Assembly (NCBI GenBank): GCA_026018925.1
Contig: JAKSZU010000008.1
Coordinates: 60,287,027 to 60,351,026 of the forward strand
DNA length: 64,000 nt
DNA from: Tupaia tana
Lineage: Eukaryota; Chordata; Mammalia; Scandentia; Tupaiidae
Direction of reading: 5' to 3'
The notes beneath the pieces were generated by a model that ran no database searches, was not told where the DNA came from, and saw only the letters and a program-made list of their open reading frames with translations. The position numbers and the translations under genes are program-made. Below, piece after piece: positions 41,909 to 51,645 of the stretch. How positions within the stretch are numbered: position 1 is the first letter of the stretch; each line of letters opens with the position of its first letter.

Positions 41909-42744
41909 TTCTACTCTTTCACACCAAATAACTAACTGAATAAATAAATTTTGTACTTTATATTAAAAATATTTCTTCCCTAGTACTCAGTGTCTCTAGA
42001 AACATTGAGTGTAGTTTAAAGAAAAGTGGTTTTTTTTTTGGGGGGGGGGTCATTATAGTTCTGCATGACTCTATGGACCTGCAAGATGGTCAGAAAAGAG
42101 CACCGTAAATGTAAGGCTGTCCCATATAATATAACTATCGTTCATTTCTTTATTAATGACAGGTTCAGGCTCTGATCAGTCCTATTTTGTTCACAGTAAA
42201 GATAATAACCTTAAGAAGCTACTATCACATTAAATAATACAGAGCTTGCTTCTTCCACTCTAAAGATGGAAACCATTATAATTTGTAAATGGCTATTTCA
42301 GTTGGTTCTGAATATTCACCTTGTAATTACATTCAGCGCAAGGTTAATTGTAGAACTGTTTTTTTACTAATTCAATGTGATTGTTTATGTAGTTATCCAA
42401 TTTTTGTACACATAATCAATACTAAGGAAGCAATTTGTTTGAATACAGTTATGTTTTTATGATTGAATAACTACTAAAAAAATCTATGCAAACAATGTTA
42501 TTTAGGAAAAAAATATCTTTTGACTCAACTCATGAGGTAGACAATTTATCCAAGGGTAAAATGCTTCTCTGGAGTTTCCTGATGTATAAATATGTTTTTT
42601 AAATGAAACACTATTTAGTTGTTAACCAAAGCATGTCTTTTGGAAATTAAAAATGCTTTAAATGTTATCTCTTGGTGTATGTGGTAAGGAGACTACTAAA
42701 TATGAACAGCATGGCCTTAATTACCTTTCAAACAGAAACACATT
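41909..42744. other. Unannotated AT-rich DNA
   Basis: Nothing recognised; a T-run/G-run (42,030-42,050) is present. Confidence 0.4.
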
Positions 42745-43395
42745 GCCAGTTTGTATCAGGTACCCAAAAGACAGGAGAACGCTCAGTCAGAAAAGTGCTT
42801 GCACATCAATGTTTATTGCAGCATTATTCACAATTGCCAAGGCATGGAACCAACCTAAATGTCCACAAACTGTTGAATGGATTGGAAAAGTGTGGTATAT
42901 ATACTCTATGGAATACTACTCAGCCATAAAAAATAACAAGACCCTGGAATTTGATAGAAAGTGGTCAGATATGGAGGATCTATTGCTGAGTGAAGTAAGC
43001 CAGGCTATGAAAGAAAGATATTGTATGTATCCACTCAATATATACCGACTTTCCGCACTCTATGGTAGAGAGCGAAAAATTGGAGGACATAAAAGCAGTG
43101 AAGGTACTTAACGAGAATAGGACAGTGTGGAATGGGGGGGTGAGGAGAAGAGGATAGAGAAAGAGAGCACACAGATTAGCTTTCAACCATTTCCCTACTG
43201 GTGGCTATTGTCACGGTGCTCAGGGACCATTCTTAGATGGAACTAAACTCAGAGGCCAGCACGAAAAGTCAGAGAATCTCATCACAATCCTGTTAGGAAT
43301 TCTTTGTCAAAGTCTATTTTATGTTGTTTTGTTATATTTCATGTTTTCTCCGAGCTGGAAGTGGCTCATATAAACTTGTAACAAGGCACTATTTA
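42745..43395 (+). mobile_element. L1 3' end (ORF2 end plus 3' UTR)
   Basis: GCACATCAATGTTTATTGCA, GCATTATTCACAATTGCCAA, ACCAACCTAAATGTCCACAA, GAATACTACTCAGCCATAAA is the highly conserved C-terminal part of L1 ORF2. GAGGATCTATTGCTGAGTGA, AGTAAGCCAGGCTATGAAAG is shared with the L1 at 23,905-23,960. The translated frame 42,662-43,111 contains KVWYIYSMEYYSAIKNNKTLEF. A GC-richer 3' UTR follows to about 43,395. 5'-truncated insertion. Confidence 0.95.
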
Positions 43396-43715
43396 AATAA
43401 TTTAGGTTACACTATTATTAGGACACTTTAGATAAACTGTCTATTCATTCAATCACATATACACAAATAGAAAACTTAATCAGCAATTATTTGAAATGCA
43501 CTTACCAGCTGTAATGTCTTAGGCCAATCATCATGACAAACAAGTGAATATTACTGTGAATGAATCGTACATGTAATTTAACCATTATAGGTAGGTACTC
43601 AGAGTCACTTGAACTATATGATGCAGAGGCCATTATTCTTATAGGTTCAGAGTATTTACAATCCTGATTGCAAGAAAAATTGAAAATACTTTGCTGCATT
43701 GAAACTTTGCTATGT
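43396..43715. other. Unannotated AT-rich DNA
   Basis: Nothing recognised. Confidence 0.4.
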
Positions 43716-43968
43716 GTTTTTTGGTTTATTGCCAGAGGGTGTGCGTGCTCACCAGACATAGATTGAGGGAGGGAAAGGGGAAAAGGCACCCCCCGAATGG
43801 GGTGTAGTCATGCCACAGTCCCTCTTCTCCACTTCTCCAACCAGTCAGGATTGGGGCACAGATGCACATGTACCCAGTTTGTTTTTGAAACCTCCAGGTC
43901 TAGAATTCAAACTGCAGTCGGTCATGTGGATCCAGCTCCCCTAACTATCAGGTCACAGAGCTAGCTCC
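43716..43968 (-). mobile_element. Old SINE-A-like copy
   Basis: GCCAGAGGGTGTGCGTGCTC, ACCAGACATAGATTGAGGGA, GCCACAGTCCCTCTTCTCC, GATTGGGGCACAGATGCACA, CAAACTGCAGTCGGTCATGT and the head end GTCACAGAGCTAGCTCC. Confidence 0.8.
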
Positions 43969-44056
43969 TTTGGGATTTTTAAATGCCTTAGTCTATCAGA
44001 GTAAAGTATTAGCATTGCATCTCAAAGACTTACAAATGCAAAGAAAAATAATTTTT

Positions 44057-44314
44057 TTGGAGAGATTTTTGCTATGGGGTGTGAGCGCTTGCAGGAGAGA
44101 CAAAGAGAGAGAGAAAGACAGAAAACAAGGAATCACCCCCTCAGGGGGGATGGCCATGCCATAGTCCTTTCTCCTCCATTTTCATCTTGGGATTTAGGGC
44201 ATGTACACACATGCGCCTGGCCAAAATTTTAACCTGCCAGTTCTGGAACTAGAACCACAGTCAGCTACAGGAGAGTCAAGCAATGTAGTAACTATGCCAT
44301 CTGCTTGGTCCCAC
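44057..44314 (-). mobile_element. SINE-A copy with TSD
   Basis: GGAGAGATTTTTGCTATGGG, AATCACCCCCTCAGGGGGGA, CTCCTCCATTTTCATCTTGG, CAGTTCTGGAACTAGAACCA, head end CCATCTGCTTGGTCCC. Flanks AGAAAAATAATTTTT (44,042-44,056) and GAGAAAATAATTTTT (about 44,316-44,330) form a TSD with minor differences. Confidence 0.92.
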
Positions 44315-44357
44315 AGAGAAAATAATTTTTAAAAATAAAAAAGATGCATCAAAGATA

Positions 44358-44391
44358 CTTCTGCTGCGGCTTCTGCTGCTGCTGCTGCTTC
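44358..44391 (+). repeat. (CTG)n trinucleotide repeat
   Basis: CTGCTGCGGCTTCTGCTGCT and further CTG units next to a SINE tail, about nine CTG-like units with a CGG and a CTT interruption. On the minus strand it would encode Ala-rich residues but is within no gene. Confidence 0.9.
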
Positions 44392-44661
44392 TTTTTTTTT
44401 TTTTTTTTTTTTGATAGAGATTTTTGCTATAGAGTCGCATGCATGCACCAGAGAGACAGACAGAGAGACAGAAAGTGAGAAATCACTCCCCAGGGGGCAT
44501 GGCCACACCACAATCCCTTCTTGTTCATTCTCCTCTTGGGATATTGGTCATGCACACACATGTGCCCAGCATAAGTTTCAAGCCTCCGAGTCTGGGACTC
44601 ATACTGCAGTCTTCTGTGTGGGAATCCAGTGACATACTGATTACACCATCTGCTGGTCCCC
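44392..44661 (-). mobile_element. SINE-A copy
   Basis: Poly(T) 44,392-44,412, GATTTTTGCTATAGAGTC, GACAGACAGAGAGACAGAAA, CAATCCCTTCTTGTTCATTC, CATGCACACACATGTGCC, head end CCATCTGCTGGTCCCC. TGCTTCTTTT lies on both sides (44,386 on; 44,669 on), a likely TSD. Confidence 0.93.
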
Positions 44662-44692
44662 AAAAATGCTTCTTTTAAAATACAACATCCCT

Positions 44693-44886
44693 TGGGGCCT
44701 GTAGGTGATGTGGTGGTTAAGAGTGCTGGACTCCCACATGGCTGACCACAGTTCAAGTCCTAGACCTGGTGACTTGCTTCCTCACTTTTCCTTTCTCTCT
44801 CTCTCCCTCCCTCCCTGCCTCTCATGCTGTCCCTCTCTAGTCGAATTTAAAATAAATAAATAAATAAAGTTAAATAATTATTTAAA
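44693..44886 (+). mobile_element. SINE-B copy with perfect 16-bp TSD
   Basis: GGGGCCTGTAGGTGATGTGG, GTGCTGGACTCCCACATGGC, CACAGTTCAAGTCCTAGACC, GGTGACTTGCTTCCTCAC, long TC-rich part, GTCGAATTTAAAATAAATAA. TSD AAAATACAACATCCCT at 44,677-44,692 and 44,887-44,902. Confidence 0.97.
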
Positions 44887-44981
44887 AAAATACAACATCC
44901 CTCGAGAAAAATAGTTTCAAATTTTAACGTAATTTGAACAGAATAATTGTATTGGGAAAATAAATTACAAAAAGCATTGCA

Positions 44982-45254
44982 GGGACCAGCAGTTAGCGTA
45001 ATGGCAATGTTGCTGGATTCCCATGTAGTTGACTGCGGTTCGCGTCCCAGACCCGGTGGCTTAAAACTCACGCCGGGCTCGTGTGCATGCGTGCCCAAGA
45101 TCCCGAGAGGAGAATGGAGGAGAAGGGATTGCGACGTGACCATCCCCTCTGGGGGGTGATTTCTCACTTTCTGTCTCTCTGTCTCTCTCTGTCTGTCTGG
45201 CAAGCACACTTGCCCTATAGCAAAAACCTCTTAAAAAAAAAAAAAGAATAAAAA
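44982..45254 (+). mobile_element. SINE-A copy with perfect 13-bp TSD
   Basis: One of the best-preserved copies: GGGACCAGCAGTTAGCGTAA, GACTGCGGTTCGCGTCCCAG, CGCCGGGCTCGTGTGCATGC, GTGCCCAAGATCCCGAGAGG, then TC-rich, CTTGCCCTATAGCAAAAACC and an A-tail. TSD AAAAAGCATTGCA at 44,969-44,981 and 45,255-45,267. Confidence 0.97.
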
Positions 45255-45274
45255 AAAAAGCATTGCAGTATTTT

Positions 45275-45484
45275 TAAGCATTATTTTATTTAATTTTATT
45301 TATTCATTCATTTATTTTAATTTGACCAGAGAGAGACACACACACAAAGAGATAGATATATATAGGGAGAGAGAGATAGAGAGAAGGAAAGTGAGAAAGC
45401 AAGCCATCAGGTCCAGGACTCAAACCAAACTTGGTCACGTGGGAGTGCCCAGCGCCTTAACCACCATGCCATCCACTAGTCCCC
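45275..45484 (-). mobile_element. SINE-B copy sharing its target with the preceding SINE
   Basis: TTTTAATTTGACCAGAGAGA, GAAAGTGAGAAAGCAAGCCA, CAGGTCCAGGACTCAAACCA, CCTTAACCACCATGCCATCC is a minus-strand SINE-B. TSD ATTGCAGTATTTT (45,262-45,274) and ACTGCAGTATTTT (45,485-45,497) overlaps the TSD of the SINE-A at 44,982. Confidence 0.94.
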
Positions 45485-45497
45485 ACTGCAGTATTTT

Positions 45498-45665
45498 GAA
45501 TTGTTGACCATTGATATGGAGAGAAAAATGAAAAGATATTTCCAAAAGAGCTATTCCCCACGAAGTATGTTGGAAATTTTTGATGACAAGTCAAATGAAT
45601 ACAGCATAGAACCCAGTGGTAGGAAAAAAAAAAAATAAGTAAAATGTCCAGAATCAAAGAGTTCA
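45498..45665. other. Unannotated DNA
   Basis: Nothing recognised. Confidence 0.4.
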
Positions 45666-45890
45666 TTTTGCCTTGGTCATCACTACTTGTGTTAATTTTG
45701 CAAGCCACATTATTTTAGTCCACAGAACGAACTTGCAAGGTAGGCATTATTTCCTCTATTTTAAAGGTAAGAGAAAGGAAACCTTCATTGTAGATCAGGT
45801 CACAGAGATAATAATAGTGCTTGGGACCAAGCTGTATTTTACACCTGACCACACACCATTTCTAAATGCTAAATTGCTCTCTTAAAATGT
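45666..45890 (+). repeat. Probable MIR fragment
   Basis: AACTTGCAAGGTAGGCATTA, TTTCCTCTATTTTAAAGGTA, AGAGAAAGGAAACC, CAGGTCACAGAGATAATAAT fit a diverged MIR core ('AACCCTATGAGGTAGGTACTATTATTATCCCCATTTTACAGATGAGGAAAC ... AGGTCACACAGCTAGTAAG'). Confidence 0.65.
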
Positions 45891-46195
45891 TTCCTAAAGC
45901 AGAGCTTAGTGTGAGAAAAGATCGTTGGATCTCCCAATTTACATTCTGTGCTTTCTGTGGAAGAACAATGACTTTAAAGTAGAAATGTATGGTATGTTCT
46001 CACTCTTACTTATGCGTTAAACTGTCCTTGATCACAGTGAACCCTAATAAGTTTATGTTTTTTAGAACTACTCTAAATATTAAATATATTTGCACCATCA
46101 TTGCAAGGTCTAACATGAAACTCAGGTGGAATAAAATGTCTTAAGATGAATAAGGTAGTGAAAAATCATGCTTGCAGTCAAAATTTTGAGAACTG

Positions 46196-46375
46196 AGGGG
46201 CCATAGAACAGCAGTGGTAACTCAACTGGACCCATATAGGAAAAGTCCTGGGTTTTAGTCCTGGGACTGCCTTGAGAATGCTGGGTGAACACATGCCTGG
46301 GTCTCATATGGACTGTGGTGTGAAGACATGGTTTATGGTGCTTATCTCTCTCCTTCCTTGAAATAAATAAACCTT
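46196..46375 (+). mobile_element. Old tRNA-type SINE copy
   Basis: GAGGGGCCATAGAACAGCAG, TGGTAACTCAACTGGACCCA, GTCCTGGGTTTTAGTCCTGG give a tRNA-like head with a B-box-like GGGTTTTAGTCC. Then GCTGGGTGAACACATGCCTG, a short TC stretch and AAATAAATAAACC. The body is near the SINE-C/SINE-A plan. Diverged, no TSD. Confidence 0.65.
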
Positions 46376-46718
46376 AAAAATCTTCTGAAAATTTAACTAC
46401 AGAGTAAATTATAAATAATCATAGGAGAGCACAGAGTTAAATTTAATAGCCAGTTTCACAATTACTATAACTTTTCACATATCACCACAACAATGTCTCT
46501 TGACTCCATTGGTAAAATTTGAAGTGTACAGGTTGCAAAAAATGGCAATTGTCTGAATGTGTGATAGATAACAGCAATAATGAGAATCGAAGAGGAAAAT
46601 TAACATCTTAGGGTAAACTTCCTTGCAAGACATAAAAGGGTAAACAGTTGAGATTTTCTATATGGTGACTAGAAATTTATACATTGGGGCAACTTAACAT
46701 GGAGAATGTTCTAGATCT
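46376..46718. other. Unannotated DNA
   Basis: Nothing recognised. Confidence 0.4.
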
Positions 46719-47162
46719 TTAATAATTGAACTTCTTGCATAGACTAAATGAACTTGAGTTCATCACTTCCAGGAAAGGATCATCCTGATTTTGATACAAA
46801 CAGAAAGTGAAGAGATGATGAAGAGCTCTAAAATGATAACACAAGTCAATAATATCCAAGTAAGTTGTAATCAAATATGGTTCAGAGTAATTAAAACGAA
46901 GACTACCAGAAAGGACATGGTCTTTAGCAAAAGTACAAATCCTAGCAAAAGTACAAATCTCATCTAAAATAAATGAAGGGTCTGAGAAAAATTGGATGCA
47001 TTCTTTCAAAAGAGTATCACCAGTACAACAAAACAAAAATCTATAGCCATTGCTGTAACTTGTACTGTCCTCTTCTGTCTCCCCTTCCCTTCTTCCCCCA
47101 GTGCATGCAAAATGTGACCAAATTCTTAAGTAAATGTCCTCTATAATCCCCTTAGAGCACAT
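46719..47162 (-). pseudogene. Unidentified 147-codon reading frame, possible gene relic
   Basis: A minus-strand frame of 147 codons with no stop, fairly rich in ordinary residues and not covered by any repeat I recognise. Its C-terminal half reads like a helical protein segment (ECIQFFSDPSFILDEICTF, then YLDIIDLCYHFRALHHLF). Codons for ICTFA occur twice in a row, caused by an 18-bp tandem duplication TAGCAAAAGTACAAATCC (46,924-46,960). I do not recognise the family. It could be a processed pseudogene piece or chance in AT-rich DNA. No promoter, splice sites or poly(A) signal support a live gene. Confidence 0.2.
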
Positions 47163-47287
47163 GGAGACCCTCAGGGAAGCACAAAAGATTGATTAGATTG
47201 CCATCAGTGCATGAAGACATGTGCTGCTGATGCTGGAACCAGAGCAAAGAGGAAGAAGAACAAATAAAATTAGACCCCTGATTTTCT

Positions 47288-47572
47288 TTTCTTTTCTTTT
47301 CTTTTCCTTATTGGAGAGGTTTTTGCTATAGGGAACATGAACTCCCCAGAAAGATAGAGACAGACAGAGAGACAGAAAGTGAGAAATCACCCCCGGGGGT
47401 GGGGTGGGGAGTGGCCACGCCACAATCCCTTTTCCTCCATTCTCCTCTCAGGATCTTGGGCATGCATGCACAAGCATCCAACATGAGTTTAAGCCACTGG
47501 GTCCAGGACTTGAACCCTGGTTGACTATATGAGAGTCAAGCGACGTAGGCATTATGCCAACTGCTGGTCCCA
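47288..47572 (-). mobile_element. SINE-A copy with 16-17-bp TSD
   Basis: A TTTTC-repeat tail (47,287-47,307), GGTTTTTGCTATAGGGAAC, CAGACAGAGAGACAGAAAGT, CAATCCCTTTTCCTCCATTC, CTTGGGCATGCATGCACAAG, head end CCAACTGCTGGTCCC. TSD TAGACCCCTGATTTTCT (47,271-47,287) and TAGACCCTGATTTTCT (47,573-47,588) differ by one C. Confidence 0.96.
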
Positions 47573-47588
47573 TAGACCCTGATTTTCT

Positions 47589-48179
47589 ATTGCCCATGTT
47601 TTTACATCTGTGAATCCTTGAAATACTCCTACGTACCTCAGGGGGATTGTTTCAGCAAATGTGGGATCTAGAGAATAACAAAGTGAAGTCCACATTCAAG
47701 GGCATTGTCTGCATTTTTCCATTATTTGTATTACTTGTGATGAAGAAGTAGAAAACAATATCAGCGTATTTCCAGGTTGATATTATTATCATTTTCTAAG
47801 CTAAAATGATCATATCAAAATGATCTCAAACTTATCAAAGCCTATTTACATCCATCTGTATATGTACATACAAACACATATATACAAAGCTTAGTTGCTT
47901 AAAGTAGGCTGTTTATAAAGAGCTATTTCCATGCATATTCCTTTTCATGGGCATCACAGTAAGAAATGCTTTGTGACATTGTACTTGTTAACAAGCCTGA
48001 AATAAAACCCTCACCTTTTTGCTTCCTTACATTTACAAGTCATTCATAAATAGAAAATGTATCCTTGATGGTAAAATCTAGAATGATGGAAGATGCAGCA
48101 GATATCAGATTATCCTTCCTAAGTCTTTACATGTATTTCTCCCCTTTCATGTCCAGGGTTTGAATATGTCCACATTTCC
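47589..48179. other. Unannotated DNA
   Basis: Nothing recognised. Confidence 0.4.
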
Positions 48180-48295
48180 CAAGTCTGACCCTCCATTAGA
48201 GTCACGTGCAGGGATATTTGATACCAATACCCTGGTCTCTTTCCAGATTGTTGGTGTCAGAATGTCTGAGATGCAACCTGAGGAGAAAACCATCG
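48180..48295 (+). mobile_element. Possible MER5-type hAT element fragment
   Basis: CCATTAGAGTCACGTGCAGG, GATACCAATACCCTGGTCTC, GATGCAACCTGAGG resembles the middle of MER5A-like elements ('ATCAGAATCACCTGGGGAGC ... CCCCAGGCCTCA'). Weaker than the copies at 50,070 and 62,985. Confidence 0.45.
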
Positions 48296-48999
48296 CACTG
48301 TGCAATCCTATGTTTGTACCATACTTTTAGGACCTCATTCTCACTTAATGTTGGCAGGTACTGTCACGAACCTTGGTGACTTTGTAACTGCTGTGAAAGC
48401 TAATGTCATCCTTTATTTGGTGCTTCCTTAACTGAGACATTTCTTCTAGCTGTTTTTTGCCCGTTGGGACATTTAAAAGTATATTTTCTGATCTCCTGAC
48501 CCCAGTCTCCTATCGTTTTCTCATTTCTCCTCAACTTGCCTCCCAGTGGGATCCTATTCAAGCTTCAAATCGTATCATTTCTACAGAAAAAGGAACACTC
48601 ATCACTCGAGGCTATGGATGCATTTGAGTAAACCCAGACTATAATTTAACTTTTTTCTTATAAACAAAATTATAAATGTGCTGTGCAATCACAGAGGCCT
48701 AAAATGAGCAGTCTGAGGCTTTGGGCTTCTTAAATGGAAAAAGGCCAGTCTTACCTTCAGGTTCTGCCCCTTTGCCTGGCCGCCATATTTATTGGCATCC
48801 AGTCTTTGTGTTAGAATTTAAATCCAGGACTAAAAAGAAAATTTGGAACATTGTCTTATGCTGCAAAATTTACTCAAACTTCCCCCACCCCTCTCTCCAA
48901 AGCTCCCTCCCCATAAACGAAAGGAACTTACCAGTGTATTGTCTTTGTCTGTTCACCACTAAGCCTTACCACCTGATGTTCTCCTGGAACTTTAAAAGA
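48296..48999. other. Unannotated DNA
   Basis: No gene. The plus-strand frame from 48,721 runs into the SINE at 49,007-49,288 and owes its length to the GA repeat. Confidence 0.45.
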
Positions 49000-49006
49000 T
49001 CTTTTC

Positions 49007-49062
49007 TTTTTGAAGAGATTTTTGCTGTAGGGTGCATGCACTTGCATGGGGGGGGGGGGGGA

Positions 49063-49114
<52 letters not shown>

Positions 49115-49288
49115 GTGAGAGGGAAAGCCATTCTCTGGGGGAATCACCACACACCACATCACAGTCCCTTTGCCTCCGTTCTTCTCCAGAAACCTTGGGC
49201 ATGACTTTCAGGTCACTGGGTCCAGGACACAAACCGCATTTGGCCATGTGGGAGTCTAGCAATGTAACTGCTATGCCATCTGAGGACC
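49007..49288 (-). mobile_element. SINE-A copy with expanded (GA)n
   Basis: GAAGAGATTTTTGCTGTAGG, a G-run (49,049-49,061), GA units at 49,062-49,111, ACAGTCCCTTTGCCTCCGTT, CTTGGGCATGACTTTCAGGT, head end CCATCTGAGGACCC. The 7SL-like body is shortened. GATCTT flanks both sides (48,998-49,003; 49,291-49,296). Confidence 0.88.
49062..49111 (+). repeat. (GA)n microsatellite in SINE tail
   Basis: About 22 GA units with one GGGA interruption, expanded from the GACAGAGAGAGACAGAGA part of the SINE. Confidence 0.97.
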
Positions 49289-50069
49289 CACGATCTTATT
49301 TTCTTAAACTTTGCAGTCTCTCTGTGGATTATATACCAGGTGACCCAAGGACAGACACTCTAAGTCTCTCTTTTTCAAAATTTAACTTATGTTAGAGGAG
49401 TTACTACTATATGTTAGGCATTTTACTGTTCTAAAACAAAATATTATATTTCTAAAATGACTCCATTTATTCCTGTTTGAAAGACCATGAAGATGAATTT
49501 GAGAATGTCTTCAAACGGAAGATGGGGAATGACAGTTATGGAATTCTCGTATACACTGGCCTGAGAGGCCGGAAATTCAGCACTTTGGGTCTCATGATGA
49601 ATGCTCCAGATTCCCGCAGAATGTGTATAATACCTTGTTCTCTCCCTAGACAAATCCATTTCTGGTGCTTTGCTTTTAGACAGCATGTTTAAAATTTCAT
49701 TAAGTAAAATTTAAGAGAGAATTAAATTCAAGTTATTGCAAAATTTTATATACGGTAATAACTTGTGTACAGTCAGGCTGGAAGAACCGTTTAGAAAAGC
49801 AGTATAGGAATTTTTATGTTCTTCTATTAAAAGTTACTAATAAATTGGAAGGCCCTTGAAGACAAGGACAACCAATATATTGTTAATCATTCTACTTCAT
49901 GCTAGGTATCCCATGATGATTCCAAAATATGAACTTAATTACTGATATAAATAAATTACATTACATTTACTCTTATGAATAAGCCCGAATTTAACCTAAA
50001 AGATAAAAATATCTAACAAAGTAGAAAGGACATACAAATTGTTTACCAAAATACTTGACCTATTATAGC
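49289..50069. other. Unannotated DNA, possible L2 3' scrap
   Basis: GGAAGGCCCTTGAAGACAAG (49,848-49,875) resembles the L2 3'-end motif 'CTCCTTGAGGGCAGGGAC'. The frames at 49,444-49,692 overlap on both strands and have no recognisable domain. Confidence 0.4.
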
Positions 50070-50243
50070 AGTGGTTCTCTAATGGTAGAGTTCATTGGAA
50101 TAGTTTGGAATGCTTATTTAAAAACAGATCACTAGGCCTTACCTCCAAAGTATGCAATTCAGTAGGTATGGGATGGGGTCAAACTTTGCATTTCCAGGCA
50201 AGTGACTTATCCTCAGGACTACATTTTGATAATCACTGTGTAC
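50070..50243 (+). mobile_element. MER5A-type hAT non-autonomous element
   Basis: CAGTGGTTCTCTAATGGTAG at the left, AAACAGATCACTAGGCCTTA, CAATTCAGTAGGTATGGGAT in the middle and ATTTTGATAATCACTG at the right. CAGTGGTTCT and the reverse complement of the end are inverted repeats. This matches the MER5A plan closely. Confidence 0.88.
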
Positions 50244-50399
50244 ACAATACTAATCTCATAAAAAGTCAGAAAGTCATTGATCTCATTGATTCCAAGACTA
50301 TTATAATAACTTCATTGATCGGGTATTAAGATATAGAAGGGAAAAGAAGATCTCTTCCTATCCAAATAGAAAAACATACAGTGTCGACTTTTGGGGTAT
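50244..50399. other. Unannotated DNA
   Basis: Nothing recognised. Confidence 0.4.
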
Positions 50400-51010
50400 G
50401 TATTTTTAAGAAATGTAACGTTCTATAATGCATTAGACTGCGTCTTTAAAAATACAGTTTGCTAAGTTTTGACCTATGAAGTAATCATGACAATCAAGAT
50501 AATGAACATGGCCAGCACATCCCGATTTTTTCACATGGGTCTTTATAAATCCCTTTTCACATTTCCCCACAATAAATGAATTTGCACTTTCTAGAATTTT
50601 ATATACATGGAATCACACATTATGTAGTCATTTTTCAAAAGTTTTCTGGCTTTTTTTTTTCATTCAACATAATTATTTTGAGGGTGATCAATTTTCATAC
50701 TCATATCAAAAGTTCATTCCCTGTCATTGCTCTGCAGCATTCCATCATATGGATCTACCATTATTTTTGCATTTTTAATCCATTCACAGGCTGGTGACCT
50801 TTGGATTCTTTTTTATGGTTTGAGCTACTACAAATCAGACCATTATAAACACTCAAGGATATGTATAGGCATGTTTCCATTTCTCTAGGGTAAATACCTA
50901 AGAGTGGAATGGCTCGGCCATAGGGTAGTTGAACATTTAATTTTACAAGAAACTGTCAGATGTTTTCCACAGAGATTAGTCATTTTTACCTTCCCACCTG
51001 CATCATATGA
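50400..51010 (-). mobile_element. Antisense L1 3' fragment (old L1M)
   Basis: GACAATCAAGATAATGAACA, ATCATATGGATCTACCATTA, TTTTTAATCCATTCACAGGC, TAAATACCTAAGAGTGGAAT, GGCTCGGCCATAGGGTAG, GAAACTGTCAGATGTTTTCC, CTTCCCACCTGCATCATATG run in the antisense order of old L1 3' ends. About 600 bp. 12-20% divergence would be expected for this class; I did not measure it. Confidence 0.92.
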
Positions 51011-51369
51011 TAGTTCTGTTCCTTTGCAGACATATCAACAGTGGATGCAGAACCTGTCTTGACAACTAGCATGTTACAGATGTTCAATACATATCTGTGG
51101 GCTGAACTGATCAATGAATAGAATATATATACCAGGCTTGATTTCTTCGCATGGAGAAAATACAGAGCTTGGTTATCCAAACATCCCTAAAGAGAGAATT
51201 CATAGGGTGGCAGAGCTTTCTTACCCCTTTTCATTGATACATATTTCTGGTCCTGCATGTCCTTCTCTCTAATTTTAGGGAAAGTCAAGTCCTTCCTCCT
51301 CTGAAGCTAAACCATTTTCATTGATGCCTTGATTTCACACCCTAGTTCCTAGAGATCTAGCAGCTTACT
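51011..51369. other. Unannotated DNA with L2/MIR-like end
   Basis: ACAGATGTTCAATACATATC near 51,075-51,115 resembles an L2/MIR 3' end. The rest is unrecognised. Confidence 0.4.
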
Positions 51370-51383
51370 CTTTTCCCTTTTCT

Positions 51384-51645
51384 TCTTTTTTTTTTTGAGA
51401 GGTTTTTCTTATTGGGCGCATGCGCTCTCCAGAAAGACAGAGAGAGACAGAGAGATAGAAAGTGAGAAATCACCCCCCAGGGGGGATGGCCACGCCGCAA
51501 TCCCTTCTCCTCCATTCTCCTCTCGGGATCTTGGGCACGCACGCACACGCGCCCAGCATGAGTTTAAGCCACGGGGCCCGGGACTCGAACCGTGTTCAAC
51601 TATGTGGGAGTCCAGCGACATAGTCATTACGCTAACTGCTGGTCC
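51384..51645 (-). mobile_element. Young SINE-A copy (many CpGs)
   Basis: GAGAGGTTTTTCTTATTGGG, GCGCATGCGCTCTCCAG, AATCACCCCCCAGGGGGGAT, GGCCACGCCGCAATCCCTTC, CTTGGGCACGCACGCACACG, CCACGGGGCCCGGGACTCGA. CpG retention shows little age. CTTTTCCCTTTTC before and CTTTCCCCTTTCC after are a probable TSD. Confidence 0.95.

Noticed and set aside
44358..44391. (CTG)n tract as a possible disease-type coding repeat
   Set aside because: It is short, interrupted and lies next to a SINE tail outside any gene.
48721..49395. 224-codon plus-strand frame, the longest in the window
   Set aside because: Its second half is a SINE and a (GA)n run encoding alternating Glu/Arg; the first half shows no family likeness or splice signals.
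49444..49692. Overlapping 71-80 codon frames on both strands
   Set aside because: Long frames on both strands at one place without a recognisable motif suggest chance.
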